64,000 nucleotides of DNA. It comes from Lentzea albida (GTDB taxonomy: Bacteria; Actinomycetota; Actinomycetes; Mycobacteriales; Pseudonocardiaceae). Position numbers and translations under genes: made by a program. This document shows, in pieces, positions 1 through 8,702 of this stretch. Below the pieces are notes generated by a model. That model saw only the letters and a list, made by a program, of their open reading frames with translations. It was not told the DNA's origin and made no database searches. Location of the stretch: contig NZ_FOFV01000012.1 in NCBI RefSeq assembly GCF_900111005.1, positions 233,215-297,214 of the forward strand, written 5' to 3'. How positions within the stretch are numbered: the first letter of the stretch is position 1; every line of letters starts with the position of its first letter.

Positions 1-590
1 CACAGCAGTTCGTACAGGAACGCCGGGTGGAACGTGCCCAGCACCACCGCGAGCCCGTCCGGCCCGGTCACCGCGCGACCGGCGGCCTGGTCCCACTCGT
101 GGATCGTCAGAGCCCACGGCAGGTCGGTCGGCGCGCCGTACACCTCGTTGTTGAACCAGTTGCCGAGACGGCCGATCCCCTGCGCCAGCAGGATTCCCGG
201 CGCCGCAGCGTCGGCCAGCGGAGGTAGTGCGACGCCGGCCCGCTTCGCCCCGATCCACGCTCCGAGGGCGCCGAACGCGATCGCGCCCCAGACGCCCATC
301 CCGCCTTCCCAGATGTACAGGGCCTTCACGGGGTTCCCGCCGGGACCGAAGTACGGCTGCCAGGACGTGGCCACGTGGTAGAGCCGGGCGCCGACGATGC
401 CGAACGGCACGCCCCAGGTGGCGATCTGGTTGACCACCCCGGGCCGGCCGCCGCGCTGGACGTAGCGGCGTTCGGTCAGCCAGGCGGCGACGAGGACGCC
501 GGCGATGATGCAGAACGCGTAGGCGCGGATCGGCACCGGGCCGAGGTGCCAGACGCCCTGGGTCGGACTCGGGATGGCCGCGAGCAGCAT
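1..590 (-). CDS. lgt: Prolipoprotein diacylglyceryl transferase, 3' part beyond window edge
   Basis: Lgt moves a diacylglyceryl group from phosphatidylglycerol to the lipobox cysteine of prolipoproteins in the cytoplasmic membrane. About 196 N-terminal residues are visible, starting at ATG 588-590 (MLLAAIPSP). The Lgt signature GRLGNWFNNEVYG is present, and hydrophobic stretches match the first membrane helices. The C-terminal end lies before base 1. The start is well placed, because upstream there is only a terminator hairpin belonging to the next gene. Identification rests on the signature and overall resemblance and is secure. Confidence 0.93.
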   Translation of the reverse strand, partial: MLLAAIPSPTQGVWHLGPVPIRAYAFCIIAGVLVAAWLTERRYVQRGGRPGVVNQIATWGVPFGIVGARLYHVATSWQPYFGPGGNPVKALYIWEGGMGVWGAIAFGALGAWIGAKRAGVALPPLADAAAPGILLAQGIGRLGNWFNNEVYGAPTDLPWALTIHEWDQAAGRAVTGPDGLAVVLGTFHPAFLYELL

Positions 591-606
591 CGCGCCAGGC
601 TAATGA

Positions 607-646
607 GACCGGGGCCTGCGCACTGTGAAGTGCGCAGGCCCCGGTC
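607..646 (-). terminator. Strong hairpin terminator after the S15 peptidase gene
   Basis: A perfect 18-bp inverted repeat with a 4-nt loop (GTGA) lies 29 nt past the stop codon of the peptidase gene and just before lgt. There is no U-tract, which is usual in high-GC actinomycetes. Confidence 0.8.
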
Positions 647-675
647 CGTCAGCTCACCGGTTCACCGTTGCGCTG

Positions 676-2457
676 TCAGCGGGGCACCACTCCCCCGACG
701 ATCGGCAGCACCACCTTGCTCGCGCCCAGCGACACGTTCAGCGACACACCGCTCGCCGCCGAGTCCGACGCCAGGTAGGCGTTGTGGTTGGTGACGAGCA
801 CGATGCCGATCCGGTGCCCTGCCGGGATCAGCGCGTCACGGGCGTGCAGCTTCCAGGTGACGTCCGCGGTGGTCCCGTTGGTGGGCAACGGGGTCGCGGT
901 CTCCAGCGACAGCCGGTTCTTGGCGTCGATGGCACCCTTGGTCAGCATCGTCGCGGTGACGGCCTGGACCGAGACGTCCGGCGGACGGGCGCAGCCGGTC
1001 TTGTCCCGCAGGTCGTTCTTGCCGCACACCTCGGTCGAGAGCTGCAACGGGCTGCGTTCGCTCAGCACGGTCTGCGTGCTCGGGCCGTAGTCCACCAGCA
1101 ACGCCGTGAGCGGCGTCGACGCCCGGTTCGAGGCGACCCGGACGGTCAGGCTGACCTCACCGGACAACCGCGTGTCCTTGGTCAGCGGCGGGGTCACGTA
1201 GGCGAGCCTGTTGGTGTTCGCGGTCTCCGGGTTGGCCATCATGCTGGCCTCGCTGATGTTCGCGTTCGCGGCGAGGCGGTGCGTGCCGCTCGTGACCGGA
1301 GTGGTGGTCAGCGAGCCGGACATGCCACCGGACGCAGGACCGAAGTACAGCGTGGTGTCGCGGGTGTCCGGGCGCGGCCACGAGGCGGCCTGCTCCCAGC
1401 TGCCGTCCGGCTTCTGCACGTCGGCCATGGGCTCGGACATGATCCCGTTGTCGGCGCCCTTGAGCCAGTGGTCCATCCACAGGCCCATCACGCGCTGCCA
1501 CTCGGCCTGGCGGAACGAGATCGGGTCGAGGTGACCACCGCGGTGCAGCCAGATCTTGCGCGGCACGTCGTGGCTCTCGAGTTCCTTCCACCAGCGGCCG
1601 AACTGCGACGGCTTGACGTTCCAGTCGGCCTGGCCGTGCACGACGAACACCGACGCGGTCGTGTTCTGCGCACCGGGCCGGTAGTCGCGGGCCTTCCAGA
1701 ACGACGTGTAGTCCCACGACTCGTCGCCGTCGTCGGCGGACAGCTTGTCGAACACCGGCTTGCACTTGGACTTCTGCGCCGCGCTCACGACGTAGTTGGC
1801 GAGGTACGTCGGGTAGTTCGACTCCCAGCCCTTGTAGCCGATCCCCTGGTCACGCGCGTACTCGTACCAGCTGGAGATCGCCGCGATCGGCACGATCGTC
1901 TTGACGCCGGGGATGTTCGCCGCGGCCGCCGCGTTGGGCAGCGTGCCGTTGTAGGAGACGCCGAGCATGCCGACGTTGCCGGTGCTCCAGCTGGCGACCG
2001 CTGCCCGGCCGTCCGCGTAGAACGCCTTCGCGCGGCCGTTCAGCCAGTCGACGACCGCGCGGACGCTCGCCGTGTCCTCGGGACCGCCCGTCGTCGGGCA
2101 GCCGGTCGAGCGGGAGGTGCCTTGCATCTCCATCTCGACGACGGCGTACCCGCGCGGCACGAAGTACTCGTCGTACCAGCGGCCGAAGCCGCGCGGCACG
2201 GTCATGGACGACGCGGCCGCGGCGCCCAGTCCGTAGTAGGGGCTGGCCTCCATCACGATCGGCACGCGTTCGGCCGTGTCGGGCCGCATGACGTCGGCCG
2301 CGATGCGGTCGAGCTTGCCGTCGGAGTCACTGTCGATCGTGGACTCGACGTAGACGGTTTCGGTGATCGCCGCGGCCGCGGGGGCCGCGTTCGTGGCAGG
2401 CGTGTGGATCGTCGCGGCCGTGAGCAGGGTGGCCGCGACGAGGTAGACCCTTCGCAT
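676..2457 (-). CDS. Secreted S15 (CocE/Xaa-Pro dipeptidyl-peptidase) family hydrolase
   Basis: 593 residues. A Sec signal peptide is visible (MRRVYLVAATLLTAATI, cleavage probably near the AAPAAAA stretch at 24-30), so the enzyme should be exported. The alpha/beta hydrolase nucleophile motif GVSYNGT places the catalytic Ser at 168. An Asp in HGQADWN (about 278) and a His in RGGHLDP (about 309) complete the triad. The C-terminal third resembles the beta-rich PepX C domain. Members cleave X-Pro dipeptides or hydrolyse esters and acyl bonds, and the sequence does not decide which. A good ribosome site (GGAGGAACCT) precedes the ATG. It stands alone between two hairpins. Confidence 0.88.
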   Translation of the reverse strand: MRRVYLVAATLLTAATIHTPATNAAPAAAAITETVYVESTIDSDSDGKLDRIAADVMRPDTAERVPIVMEASPYYGLGAAAASSMTVPRGFGRWYDEYFVPRGYAVVEMEMQGTSRSTGCPTTGGPEDTASVRAVVDWLNGRAKAFYADGRAAVASWSTGNVGMLGVSYNGTLPNAAAAANIPGVKTIVPIAAISSWYEYARDQGIGYKGWESNYPTYLANYVVSAAQKSKCKPVFDKLSADDGDESWDYTSFWKARDYRPGAQNTTASVFVVHGQADWNVKPSQFGRWWKELESHDVPRKIWLHRGGHLDPISFRQAEWQRVMGLWMDHWLKGADNGIMSEPMADVQKPDGSWEQAASWPRPDTRDTTLYFGPASGGMSGSLTTTPVTSGTHRLAANANISEASMMANPETANTNRLAYVTPPLTKDTRLSGEVSLTVRVASNRASTPLTALLVDYGPSTQTVLSERSPLQLSTEVCGKNDLRDKTGCARPPDVSVQAVTATMLTKGAIDAKNRLSLETATPLPTNGTTADVTWKLHARDALIPAGHRIGIVLVTNHNAYLASDSAASGVSLNVSLGASKVVLPIVGGVVPR

Positions 2458-2472
2458 AGGTTCCTCCGTCGG

Positions 2473-2510
2473 AGGGCCCGATGAAGCAGCAGGGGTGTCG
2501 CTCGGGCCCT
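2473..2510 (-). terminator. Possible hairpin after the desaturase gene / in the peptidase leader
   Basis: AGGGCCCGA and TCGGGCCCT form a 9-bp inverted repeat around a 20-nt loop. It lies 68 nt past the desaturase stop and just ahead of the ribosome site of the peptidase gene, so it could be a weak terminator or a leader structure. Confidence 0.4.
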
Positions 2511-2577
2511 ACGAAGGAATCTCACCGAACTCGGCGGTGTCGCCGGTACGGCCGAAAGATCTAAACCATTGCTTGTC

Positions 2578-3699
2578 TCAGGCCGCGACCAGTTCCTTGT
2601 CACGGTCCGCGGTCTTCTTGACCTTCGGCTTGCGGTTCGGCAGCGACAGGCGGAAGACCTTGTGCCACGCCGAGAAGACCTGCTTGGGCAGCGGGCCGGT
2701 CACGTAGTCGAGCTCGTACTTCTCGAACAGCGCCTTGACCTTCACCGCGACCTCGGCGTACCGGTTGCTCGGCAGGTCGGGGAACAGGTGGTGCTCGATC
2801 TGGTGCGACAGGTTGCCCGTCATGAAGTGCATGGCCTTGCTGCCGCTGATGTTCGCGGAACCCATCATCTGGCGCAGGTACCACTGGCCGCGCGTCTCGC
2901 CCTTGATCGAGCGGCGCTCGAAGGTCTGCACGCCCTCGGGGAAGTGACCGCACATGATCACCGAGTGCGACCACAGGTTGCGGATCAGGTTCGCGGTGAA
3001 CGTCGCGGCGAGCGTCGTGAGGAACGACGGGCCCGACAGCAGCGGGTGGATCACGTAGTCCTTGAGCACCTGCTTGCGGATCTTGCGGCCCACGGCCTTG
3101 GCCCGCGCGCGGAACTCGGGGTTCTTGCGGCGGCGCTTGTGCAGGTTCTTGCCGAGCTCCAGGTCGTACGCGGCGATGCCGTACTCGAAGAAGCAGGCGT
3201 TGATGAAGTTCCACACCGGCTGCCCGAGGTGCATCGGGTGCCACTTCTGGTCCTCGTCGACGCGCATGATGCCGTAGCCGAGGTCGTTGTCCTTGCCGAT
3301 CACGTTGGTGTACGTGTGGTGCAGCTCGTTGTGCGAGTGCTTCCACTGATCGGCCGGGGACACGTGGTCCCACTCCCAGGTGGTGGAGTGGATCTTCGGG
3401 TCGCGCATCCAGTCCCACTGGCCGTGCAGGATGTTGTGGCCGATCTCCATGTTGTCCATGATCTTCGCCACGGACAGGCCGGCGGTGCCGATGATCCACG
3501 CGGGCGGGAAGAACGAGAACAGCAGGATGCCGCGGCTCGTCAGCTCCAGCTTGCGCTGCGCCGAGATGACCTTGCGGATGTAGGCCGCGTCCTTCTCGCC
3601 GCGGCTCGCGATGACCTCGTCGCGGATCGCGTCGAGTTCGCGGCCGAGCTCCTCGATCTGCTCGTCGGTCAGGTGGGCGGTGGGGTCGATGGCGGTCAT
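2578..3699 (-). CDS. Membrane acyl-CoA/acyl-lipid desaturase
   Basis: 373 residues. Introduces a double bond into a fatty acyl chain using a di-iron centre, O2 and electrons from a reductase. The three histidine boxes of the membrane desaturase family are visible: HNILH (88-92), HSHNELHH (121-128) and HQIEHH (299-304). Hydrophobic segments near 55-80 and 220-250 should span the membrane. The flavin/2Fe-2S reductase gene lies 72 nt upstream on the same strand, the same pairing as mycobacterial DesA3 with Rv3230c, so stearoyl-CoA delta-9 desaturation is the best guess. The last residues (KKTADRDKELVAA) are basic and then polar. Confidence 0.9.
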   Translation of the reverse strand: MTAIDPTAHLTDEQIEELGRELDAIRDEVIASRGEKDAAYIRKVISAQRKLELTSRGILLFSFFPPAWIIGTAGLSVAKIMDNMEIGHNILHGQWDWMRDPKIHSTTWEWDHVSPADQWKHSHNELHHTYTNVIGKDNDLGYGIMRVDEDQKWHPMHLGQPVWNFINACFFEYGIAAYDLELGKNLHKRRRKNPEFRARAKAVGRKIRKQVLKDYVIHPLLSGPSFLTTLAATFTANLIRNLWSHSVIMCGHFPEGVQTFERRSIKGETRGQWYLRQMMGSANISGSKAMHFMTGNLSHQIEHHLFPDLPSNRYAEVAVKVKALFEKYELDYVTGPLPKQVFSAWHKVFRLSLPNRKPKVKKTADRDKELVAA

Positions 3700-3771
3700 G
3701 AAGCTCGCTTTCGGGGGGAGCAGTGGCTGGGGGGTGGGCCACTTCGCGGGGGAAGAAGGTCTGTGGTGGGG

Positions 3772-4839
3772 CTAGCGTTCGAGTTCGCAGGGCCCGGCGG
3801 CCGCGGACACGCAGGTCTGGACCAGCACGTGGGCGGCGGGGCCGTCGTCGGCCTCGGTGATCTCGCCGGTGCGCAGGTCTCTCACCGCGCCGGACTTCAG
3901 CGGCGTCACGCAGCCGAAGCAGATGCCCATGCGGCAACCCGACGGCATCAGCACACCGGCTTCCTCGCCGACGTTCAGCAGCGGCGTGGCGCCGTCGGCC
4001 TCGACCGTCTTGCCGGTCTTGCCGAACGTGACCTCGCCACCCTCGCCCGCCACGACGACCGTGGGGCGGAACCGCTCGGTGTGGAGCTTCTCGGCGATGC
4101 CGTGCTCGGCCCAGTGCGCCTCGGCGGCGTCGAGCAGACCGGCCGGACCGCAGGCCCACGTCTCGCGCTCGGCCCAATCGGGCACCAGCTCGTGCAACTT
4201 CGCGACGTCGAGCATGCCGTCGGTGTCGGTGTGCAGCTCTTTGAGCGTGAGGGCCTTGTCCGCGACCAGGTCGTGCAGGTCGTTGCGGAAGATCACGTCT
4301 TCCTTGCGCGGCGCGGAGTGCACCATCACGACGTCGGCGAGCCTGGCGTCGCGCAGCATGCCCATCGCGGGCGTGATGCCGCTGCCGGCCGTCAGGTAGA
4401 GCACCTTGGCCGGGGCCTGCCTCGGCAGCACGAACTCGCCGGTGGCCTGGTCGAGCTGGATGATCGTGCCGGGCTTGGCCTTGCGGACCAGGTGGTTGCT
4501 CACCTTGCCGCCGGGGATGGCCTTCACGGTGATCGTGATGCGACCGTCGGCGCGGTTGGTCGGCGACGTCACCGAGTACGCGCGCCACAGGCGCACGCCG
4601 TCGACGTCGATCCCGATCCGGACGTACTGGCCGGCGACGTGACCGCGCCAGCCCTTGCCGGGCCGGATCACGATGGTCGCGGCATCGTCTGTCTCGCGGT
4701 GCACGGCCTCGATGCGGCCGCGCAGGTCAGCACCCGCCCGGAGGGGGCTCACCAGGTCGAGGTAGTCGGACGGCAGCAGTGGCGTCGTGACCAGCTCAAG
4801 GAACTTCCACGCCCTGCTGCGGAGGGCGGCACTCGTCAT
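3772..4839 (-). CDS. Flavin/2Fe-2S oxidoreductase, electron donor to the desaturase
   Basis: 355 residues. An FAD domain carries RAYSVTS (87-93). An NAD(P) domain carries GSGITPAMGM (152-161) and CGPAG (230-234). A C-terminal plant-type ferredoxin domain has cluster cysteines at about 302, 307, 310 and 343 (GCRMGICFGC and QTC). It should carry electrons from NAD(P)H to the di-iron desaturase encoded immediately downstream. Both genes probably share a promoter facing the PucR-type regulator. Confidence 0.9.
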   Translation of the reverse strand: MTSAALRSRAWKFLELVTTPLLPSDYLDLVSPLRAGADLRGRIEAVHRETDDAATIVIRPGKGWRGHVAGQYVRIGIDVDGVRLWRAYSVTSPTNRADGRITITVKAIPGGKVSNHLVRKAKPGTIIQLDQATGEFVLPRQAPAKVLYLTAGSGITPAMGMLRDARLADVVMVHSAPRKEDVIFRNDLHDLVADKALTLKELHTDTDGMLDVAKLHELVPDWAERETWACGPAGLLDAAEAHWAEHGIAEKLHTERFRPTVVVAGEGGEVTFGKTGKTVEADGATPLLNVGEEAGVLMPSGCRMGICFGCVTPLKSGAVRDLRTGEITEADDGPAAHVLVQTCVSAAAGPCELER

Positions 4840-4870
4840 GACTCCAGCTTGATGCGCCTCAGGGCGTAAA

Positions 4871-4886
4871 GTCCTGTCCGCAGGAC
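4871..4886. promoter_or_regulatory. Inverted repeat in the divergent desaturase/PucR promoter
   Basis: GTCCTG-TCCG-CAGGAC, a perfect 6-bp inverted repeat between the reductase start (4839) and the regulator start (4926). It could be the operator of the adjacent PucR-type protein. Only position and symmetry support this. Confidence 0.35.
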
Positions 4887-4925
4887 GTGAATTTGAACCT
4901 TCAGATTGTTCGCAGGGAACAAATC

Positions 4926-6071
4926 ATGACGCACGCAATGAGGAGAGCCACCGAACTCGCCCTCGACGAGAAGACCGTCACCGCACTTCGGGCGGTGTTG
5001 CGGCCGACCGCGGACGAGGTGGTCCGCGCCATCATCGCCGAGGTGCCGTCGTACGCGAACGCCCTCTCCGGACGCATGGGCAGCACTATCCGCCGTGCGG
5101 TTCGAACGGCGCTAGGACACTACTTGGACCTCGCCGGAGGCACAGGCGGAGGAGGCGACGCGAGCGACGCCGCCTACGAACTGGGCAGGGGCGAGGTCCG
5201 CGACGGCCGCTCGATGGACGCCCTGCTGAGCGCCTACCGGGTAGGCGCCCGCGTGGCCTGGCGAGGCCTGGCCGCAGGCGCCGTACCAGCAGGTCTGCCG
5301 GCCGCCGAGGTCGCGAAGTTCGCCGAACTGACCTTCGCCTACATCGACGAGCTGTCCGCGGCCTCGGCCGCGGGCCACGCCGACGAACTGGCCGCCCGAG
5401 GCCTCGCCCACGAGCGCCACCTCGAACAACTGGCCCGCGACCTGCTCGCCGGCGCGAGCACCGAGGTGCTGCTGGCCTCCGCGGGACGCGCCGGCTGGCA
5501 ACCGCCCGTGACGCTGACCGTGGTGCTGCTGCCCGCCTTCCAGGCCAGGCCCGCCTACCGGCTGCTCGACCCCGGCACCCTGGTGCTGGACGACCTGCCG
5601 GACTCCATGGGCGTGCTGCTGGTGCCGGACGCCGACCGGTCGCATCTCCTGCGGCAGCTCATCGGCCGCAACGCCGTCGTCGGACCTGCCCGTCCTTGGA
5701 TGCGTGCGTGCGCGTCGTACGAACGGGCCGTGCGTGCTCGGTCGCTCTCTGCTGACATCCGCGACACCGAGGAGCACCTCGCCTCTCTCGTGTTGAGCGC
5801 TGATCCTGACGCTTACGCGGACCTCCGTGCGCGTGTGTTGGCTCCGTTGCTGGAGTTGCCTACCACGTCTGCGCGGCGGTTGGAGGAGACGTTGCGGGCG
5901 TGGTTGTTGCACCACGGGCGGCGGGAGGAGGTGGCGGCGGCGTTGTTCGTGCACCCGCAGACCGTTCGGTACCGGATGGGGCAGCTTCGGGACCTGTTTC
6001 CGGATCTGGGGTCTCCGCAGCGGGTTTTGGAGTTGACGCTGGCGGTGGGGCTGCCGATGGCGCCGGATTAG
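4926..6071 (+). CDS. PucR/CdaR-type helix-turn-helix transcriptional regulator
   Basis: 381 residues from ATG 4926. This start is preferred because AGGGA lies 7 nt upstream, whereas an in-frame GTG at 4887 has no such site. The N-terminal two thirds resemble the RsbRD-like/GGDEF-like sensor part of PucR proteins. The C-terminal end carries the PucR HTH (LHHGRREEVAAALF then HPQTVRYRMGQLRDLF). It is divergent from the desaturase/reductase pair and is probably their regulator, an inference from position. The ligand is unknown. Confidence 0.8.
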   Translation: MTHAMRRATELALDEKTVTALRAVLRPTADEVVRAIIAEVPSYANALSGRMGSTIRRAVRTALGHYLDLAGGTGGGGDASDAAYELGRGEVRDGRSMDALLSAYRVGARVAWRGLAAGAVPAGLPAAEVAKFAELTFAYIDELSAASAAGHADELAARGLAHERHLEQLARDLLAGASTEVLLASAGRAGWQPPVTLTVVLLPAFQARPAYRLLDPGTLVLDDLPDSMGVLLVPDADRSHLLRQLIGRNAVVGPARPWMRACASYERAVRARSLSADIRDTEEHLASLVLSADPDAYADLRARVLAPLLELPTTSARRLEETLRAWLLHHGRREEVAAALFVHPQTVRYRMGQLRDLFPDLGSPQRVLELTLAVGLPMAPD

Positions 6072-6495
6072 TTTTGGTCTGCACTGAAGTCATAGAGTGG
6101 GGTGAGGCGACGTTGTTGGCCTGCACCGTGTCCGCGGGCACGGGCGCGGCTTGCGGTCCGGGCCGTGGCATCGACGCTCTCCGGGCCTGCGGCGCCACCC
6201 TGCCCACCAGCGCTTCCTCGCCCAACAGCACTCGGCACCCGCCAGCTCTGCGGCACCTACCGCCGCTCGGCAGCCACCAGCCCTCCTCACGCCACCAGCC
6301 CTTCACCCCAACCGGCCTTCACACCGCCAGCACCGGCCCACCCATCCCGCTTCCCCACTCCCGGCCCTCCGCGACCACAGCCCCGCCAGCGCACCAGCCC
6401 TGCGCGCCCGACCACCAGCGCCCACCGGCGTGCCGTGGTGACGCACGCCACACCGGCACGAGAACCTGACCCGTGATCCCCACGTCTTGCGGAGT
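6072..6495. other. CA-rich intergenic stretch without a convincing gene
   Basis: 424 nt. The middle and right part are low-complexity C/A-rich sequence, with CACCAGCCCT recurring near 6275, 6293 and 6392. Frames here would encode proline-rich, compositionally biased peptides without family resemblance. No strong hairpin or ribosome site was seen. It must hold the promoter of the sigma factor operon. Confidence 0.5.
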
Positions 6496-7053
6496 GTGAG
6501 AGCCATCCGGGGTGAGCCGGCCGACCTCGACGAGGAGCAGCTCGTGCGCCGAGTCGCACGAGGTGACCGGCGTGCGTTCGAGGAGCTGTACCGCCGCACG
6601 TCGCCGTGGCTGACCGTCCGGCTGCGCCGGCGGTGCGCGGACGAGCAGATCGTGGCCGAGGTGCTGCAGGAGACCTATCTGGCGGTGTGGCGGGCGGCGG
6701 ACGCGTTCGCCGGGGCGGCTGCCGGTGGGAGTGCGGTCGGGTGGTTGTGGACCATTGCGGCGCGGCGGTTGATCGACGCGTTCCGGCGGCGGGCGCACCA
6801 CGCCGCGCCTCCTGCGGCTGCGGCGCCGGGGACGGTGGCGCCTGCCGACGAGGCGGTGCTCGACGGGGTGGTCGGGGACGAGGTCGGGGACGCGTTGCGG
6901 CGGTTGGCGCCCGAGTTGCGGCAGGTGTTGCAGGCGATGGTGCTCGACGGGTTGTCGGTGCGGGAAACGTCGGTGCTGCTCGGGGTGCCGGAGGGGACGG
7001 TCAAGACCCGTGCCCGGCGGGCCCGGATCGCTATGAGGGAGGCGCTGGCATGA
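6496..7053 (+). CDS. ECF-type RNA polymerase sigma factor
   Basis: About 185 residues if translation starts at GTG 6496. A TTG at 6487 is also in frame, and neither has a clear ribosome site. Region 2 is seen as DRRAFEELYRRTSPWL through EVLQETYLAVWRAADAF. Region 4 has the HTH LSVRETSVLLGVPEGT followed by VKTRARRARIAMREAL. The stop overlaps the start of a zinc-finger membrane protein by 4 nt, the usual sigma/anti-sigma arrangement, and the ABC exporter genes follow in the same operon. It probably directs its own operon. Confidence 0.88.
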   Translation: MRAIRGEPADLDEEQLVRRVARGDRRAFEELYRRTSPWLTVRLRRRCADEQIVAEVLQETYLAVWRAADAFAGAAAGGSAVGWLWTIAARRLIDAFRRRAHHAAPPAAAAPGTVAPADEAVLDGVVGDEVGDALRRLAPELRQVLQAMVLDGLSVRETSVLLGVPEGTVKTRARRARIAMREALA

Positions 7054-7856
7054 ACCGGGGACCACGCGGCGGGACCGCTCACCCGAGCGATCAGCTGCTG
7101 CACCGCTACTCGCACGACCAGGACATTCCCGCCGACCAGCTGTGGGCCGTCGAGTCGCACCTGGAGTCGTGCGGTCCGTGCCGCGGCAGGCTCGCGCCCG
7201 AGCCGATCGCCGAGGCCGTGTGGGCGGGGCTCGAACCGTTGCTCGACGCCACACCCCAGATGCCGCGCACAAGGGCGTGGCGGCGGGTGCACGCGTGGGT
7301 GTCGCCCGCGGCGGGGCCGTGGCTCGCGATGATCCTGCTGGTCACGGCGGCGGCCGTGGCGCTCGACCGGGTGGGGGTCGTGGTGGGTGACCGGGTGTCG
7401 CTGGTCGTGCTCGTCGCGCCGGTGCTGCCGGTGCTCGGGGTCGCGGCGTCGTGGGGGCGGTCGCTGGACCCGGCGCACGAGTTGACCGCCGCCACGCCTC
7501 GGGCGGGGTTGCCGCTGGTGTTGCGGCGGACGGCCGCGGTGCTGGCCGTCACGGTTCCCGGGCTGGCGGCCGCCGGCCTGCTCACCGGCATCGGTGTCGT
7601 GCGGTGGTTGTTGCCGTGCCTGGCGTTCACGGTCGGCACGCTCGCCCTCGGCACGCTCATCGGTGTCACGCGGGCCGCGGTCGTGCTCGTCGCGGCGTGG
7701 GCCGTGGTGATCGTGGCGCCGACGATCGCGTTCAGCCGCACCGCCTTGGCGTTCGACCAGGCCGCCACGCCGGTGTGGGCCGGGCTGCTCGTCGCGGGGC
7801 TCGTCGTGACGGCGGTGCGGCGGATGACGTTCACGCGGCTGGAGGGGAACCGATGA
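7050..7856 (+). CDS. Membrane-anchored zinc-finger (putative anti-sigma) protein
   Basis: 268 residues. The N-terminal cytoplasmic part holds a ZAS-like zinc motif, VESHLESCGPCRG (H-x3-C-x2-C). It is followed by at least six hydrophobic helices (for example around LAMILLVTAAAVAL, LVVLVAPVLPVLGV and AAVVLVAAWAVVIV). Its start overlaps the sigma factor stop (ATGA). By family logic it holds the sigma factor at the membrane until a signal releases it. The many helices, rather than one, suggest it may also interact with the ABC transporter encoded next, whose first gene overlaps its stop by 4 nt. Confidence 0.75.
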   Translation: MNRGPRGGTAHPSDQLLHRYSHDQDIPADQLWAVESHLESCGPCRGRLAPEPIAEAVWAGLEPLLDATPQMPRTRAWRRVHAWVSPAAGPWLAMILLVTAAAVALDRVGVVVGDRVSLVVLVAPVLPVLGVAASWGRSLDPAHELTAATPRAGLPLVLRRTAAVLAVTVPGLAAAGLLTGIGVVRWLLPCLAFTVGTLALGTLIGVTRAAVVLVAAWAVVIVAPTIAFSRTALAFDQAATPVWAGLLVAGLVVTAVRRMTFTRLEGNR

Positions 7857-8611
7857 CCGCGCCCACCACCTACGCCTGGGAGATCGAGGCCAGGGACCTG
7901 CGGGTCAGGGCCGGCCGGAAGATGGCCGTCGACGGCGTCACGCTCGCGCTGGGGCGGGGCGTGCACGGGCTCCTCGGACCCAACGGTGCCGGCAAGACGA
8001 CGCTCATCCGCGCGCTCGCCACCGTCCTGAAGCCGGCGAGCGGCGAGCTGAACCTGTTGGGCGGCATGGAGTTGCGCGAACTGCGCCGCCGGGTCGGCTA
8101 CCTGCCGCAGGAGTTCGGGCACTACCGCCGGTTCACGGTCCGCGAGTTCGTCGCGTACGTGGCGTGGCTCAAGGAGATGCGCGACATCCCGGCGGCCGTG
8201 CAACGCGCCGTCGAACGGGTCGGGCTCGCCGACCGGGCCGACGACAGGCTGAAGACGTTGTCCGGCGGCATGATCCGCCGGGTCGGCATCGCGCAGGCCA
8301 TCGTCAACGACCCCGAGGTCCTGCTCCTGGACGAACCCACCGCGGGCCTCGATCCCGCGCAGCGCCTCAAGTTCCGCGAGCTGCTCACGGAGATCGGCAC
8401 CGACACGTGCGTCCTCGTCTCGACGCACCTGGTGGAGGACGTGGCGGCCGCGTGCACGGACGTTCTGCTGCTCTCCCAAGGGAAACTCGTCTTCCAGGGC
8501 ACCCCGGACCAGCTCGCGGCGAAGGGCACCGGGCAGCACCCCGGTGACAGCCCCATCGAACGCGGTTACAGCGCCGTCCTCGGCTTCCCCCACCGCCCCG
8601 GATCTTGGTGA
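7853..8611 (+). CDS. ABC transporter ATP-binding protein (first copy)
   Basis: 252 residues. Walker A GPNGAGKTT, signature LSGGMIRRVGIAQAI, Walker B LLLDEPTAGLDP and the switch His in STHLVEDV are all visible, so it is catalytically complete. It resembles NatA/CcmA-type ATPases of exporters. It is closely related to the next gene, with shared blocks such as YLPQ, AWLKEM, ERVGL and DSPIERGYSA, so the two arose by duplication. The start ATG overlaps the previous stop. Confidence 0.92.
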   Translation: MTAPTTYAWEIEARDLRVRAGRKMAVDGVTLALGRGVHGLLGPNGAGKTTLIRALATVLKPASGELNLLGGMELRELRRRVGYLPQEFGHYRRFTVREFVAYVAWLKEMRDIPAAVQRAVERVGLADRADDRLKTLSGGMIRRVGIAQAIVNDPEVLLLDEPTAGLDPAQRLKFRELLTEIGTDTCVLVSTHLVEDVAAACTDVLLLSQGKLVFQGTPDQLAAKGTGQHPGDSPIERGYSAVLGFPHRPGSW

Positions 8612-8702
8612 CCGAGACCCAGATCACACCACACCGAGAACCACGGGAGCCACCCCACCGTCTAGCCGGGTGGAAGCGGCGAACCACTTGAGGGAGAACG
8701 GG

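Noticed and set aside
625..2484. Long plus-strand open frame opposite the S15 peptidase
   Set aside because: Arg/Val/Gly-rich translation without motifs; it mirrors the GC-rich codon pattern of the real gene.
2569..4869. 766-codon plus-strand frame opposite desaturase and reductase
   Set aside because: Spans two unrelated well-identified genes antisense, so it is a by-product of high GC content.
6102..6476. Proline-rich protein in the gap before the sigma factor
   Set aside because: Biased composition, no ribosome site, no family; frames on both strands look alike.
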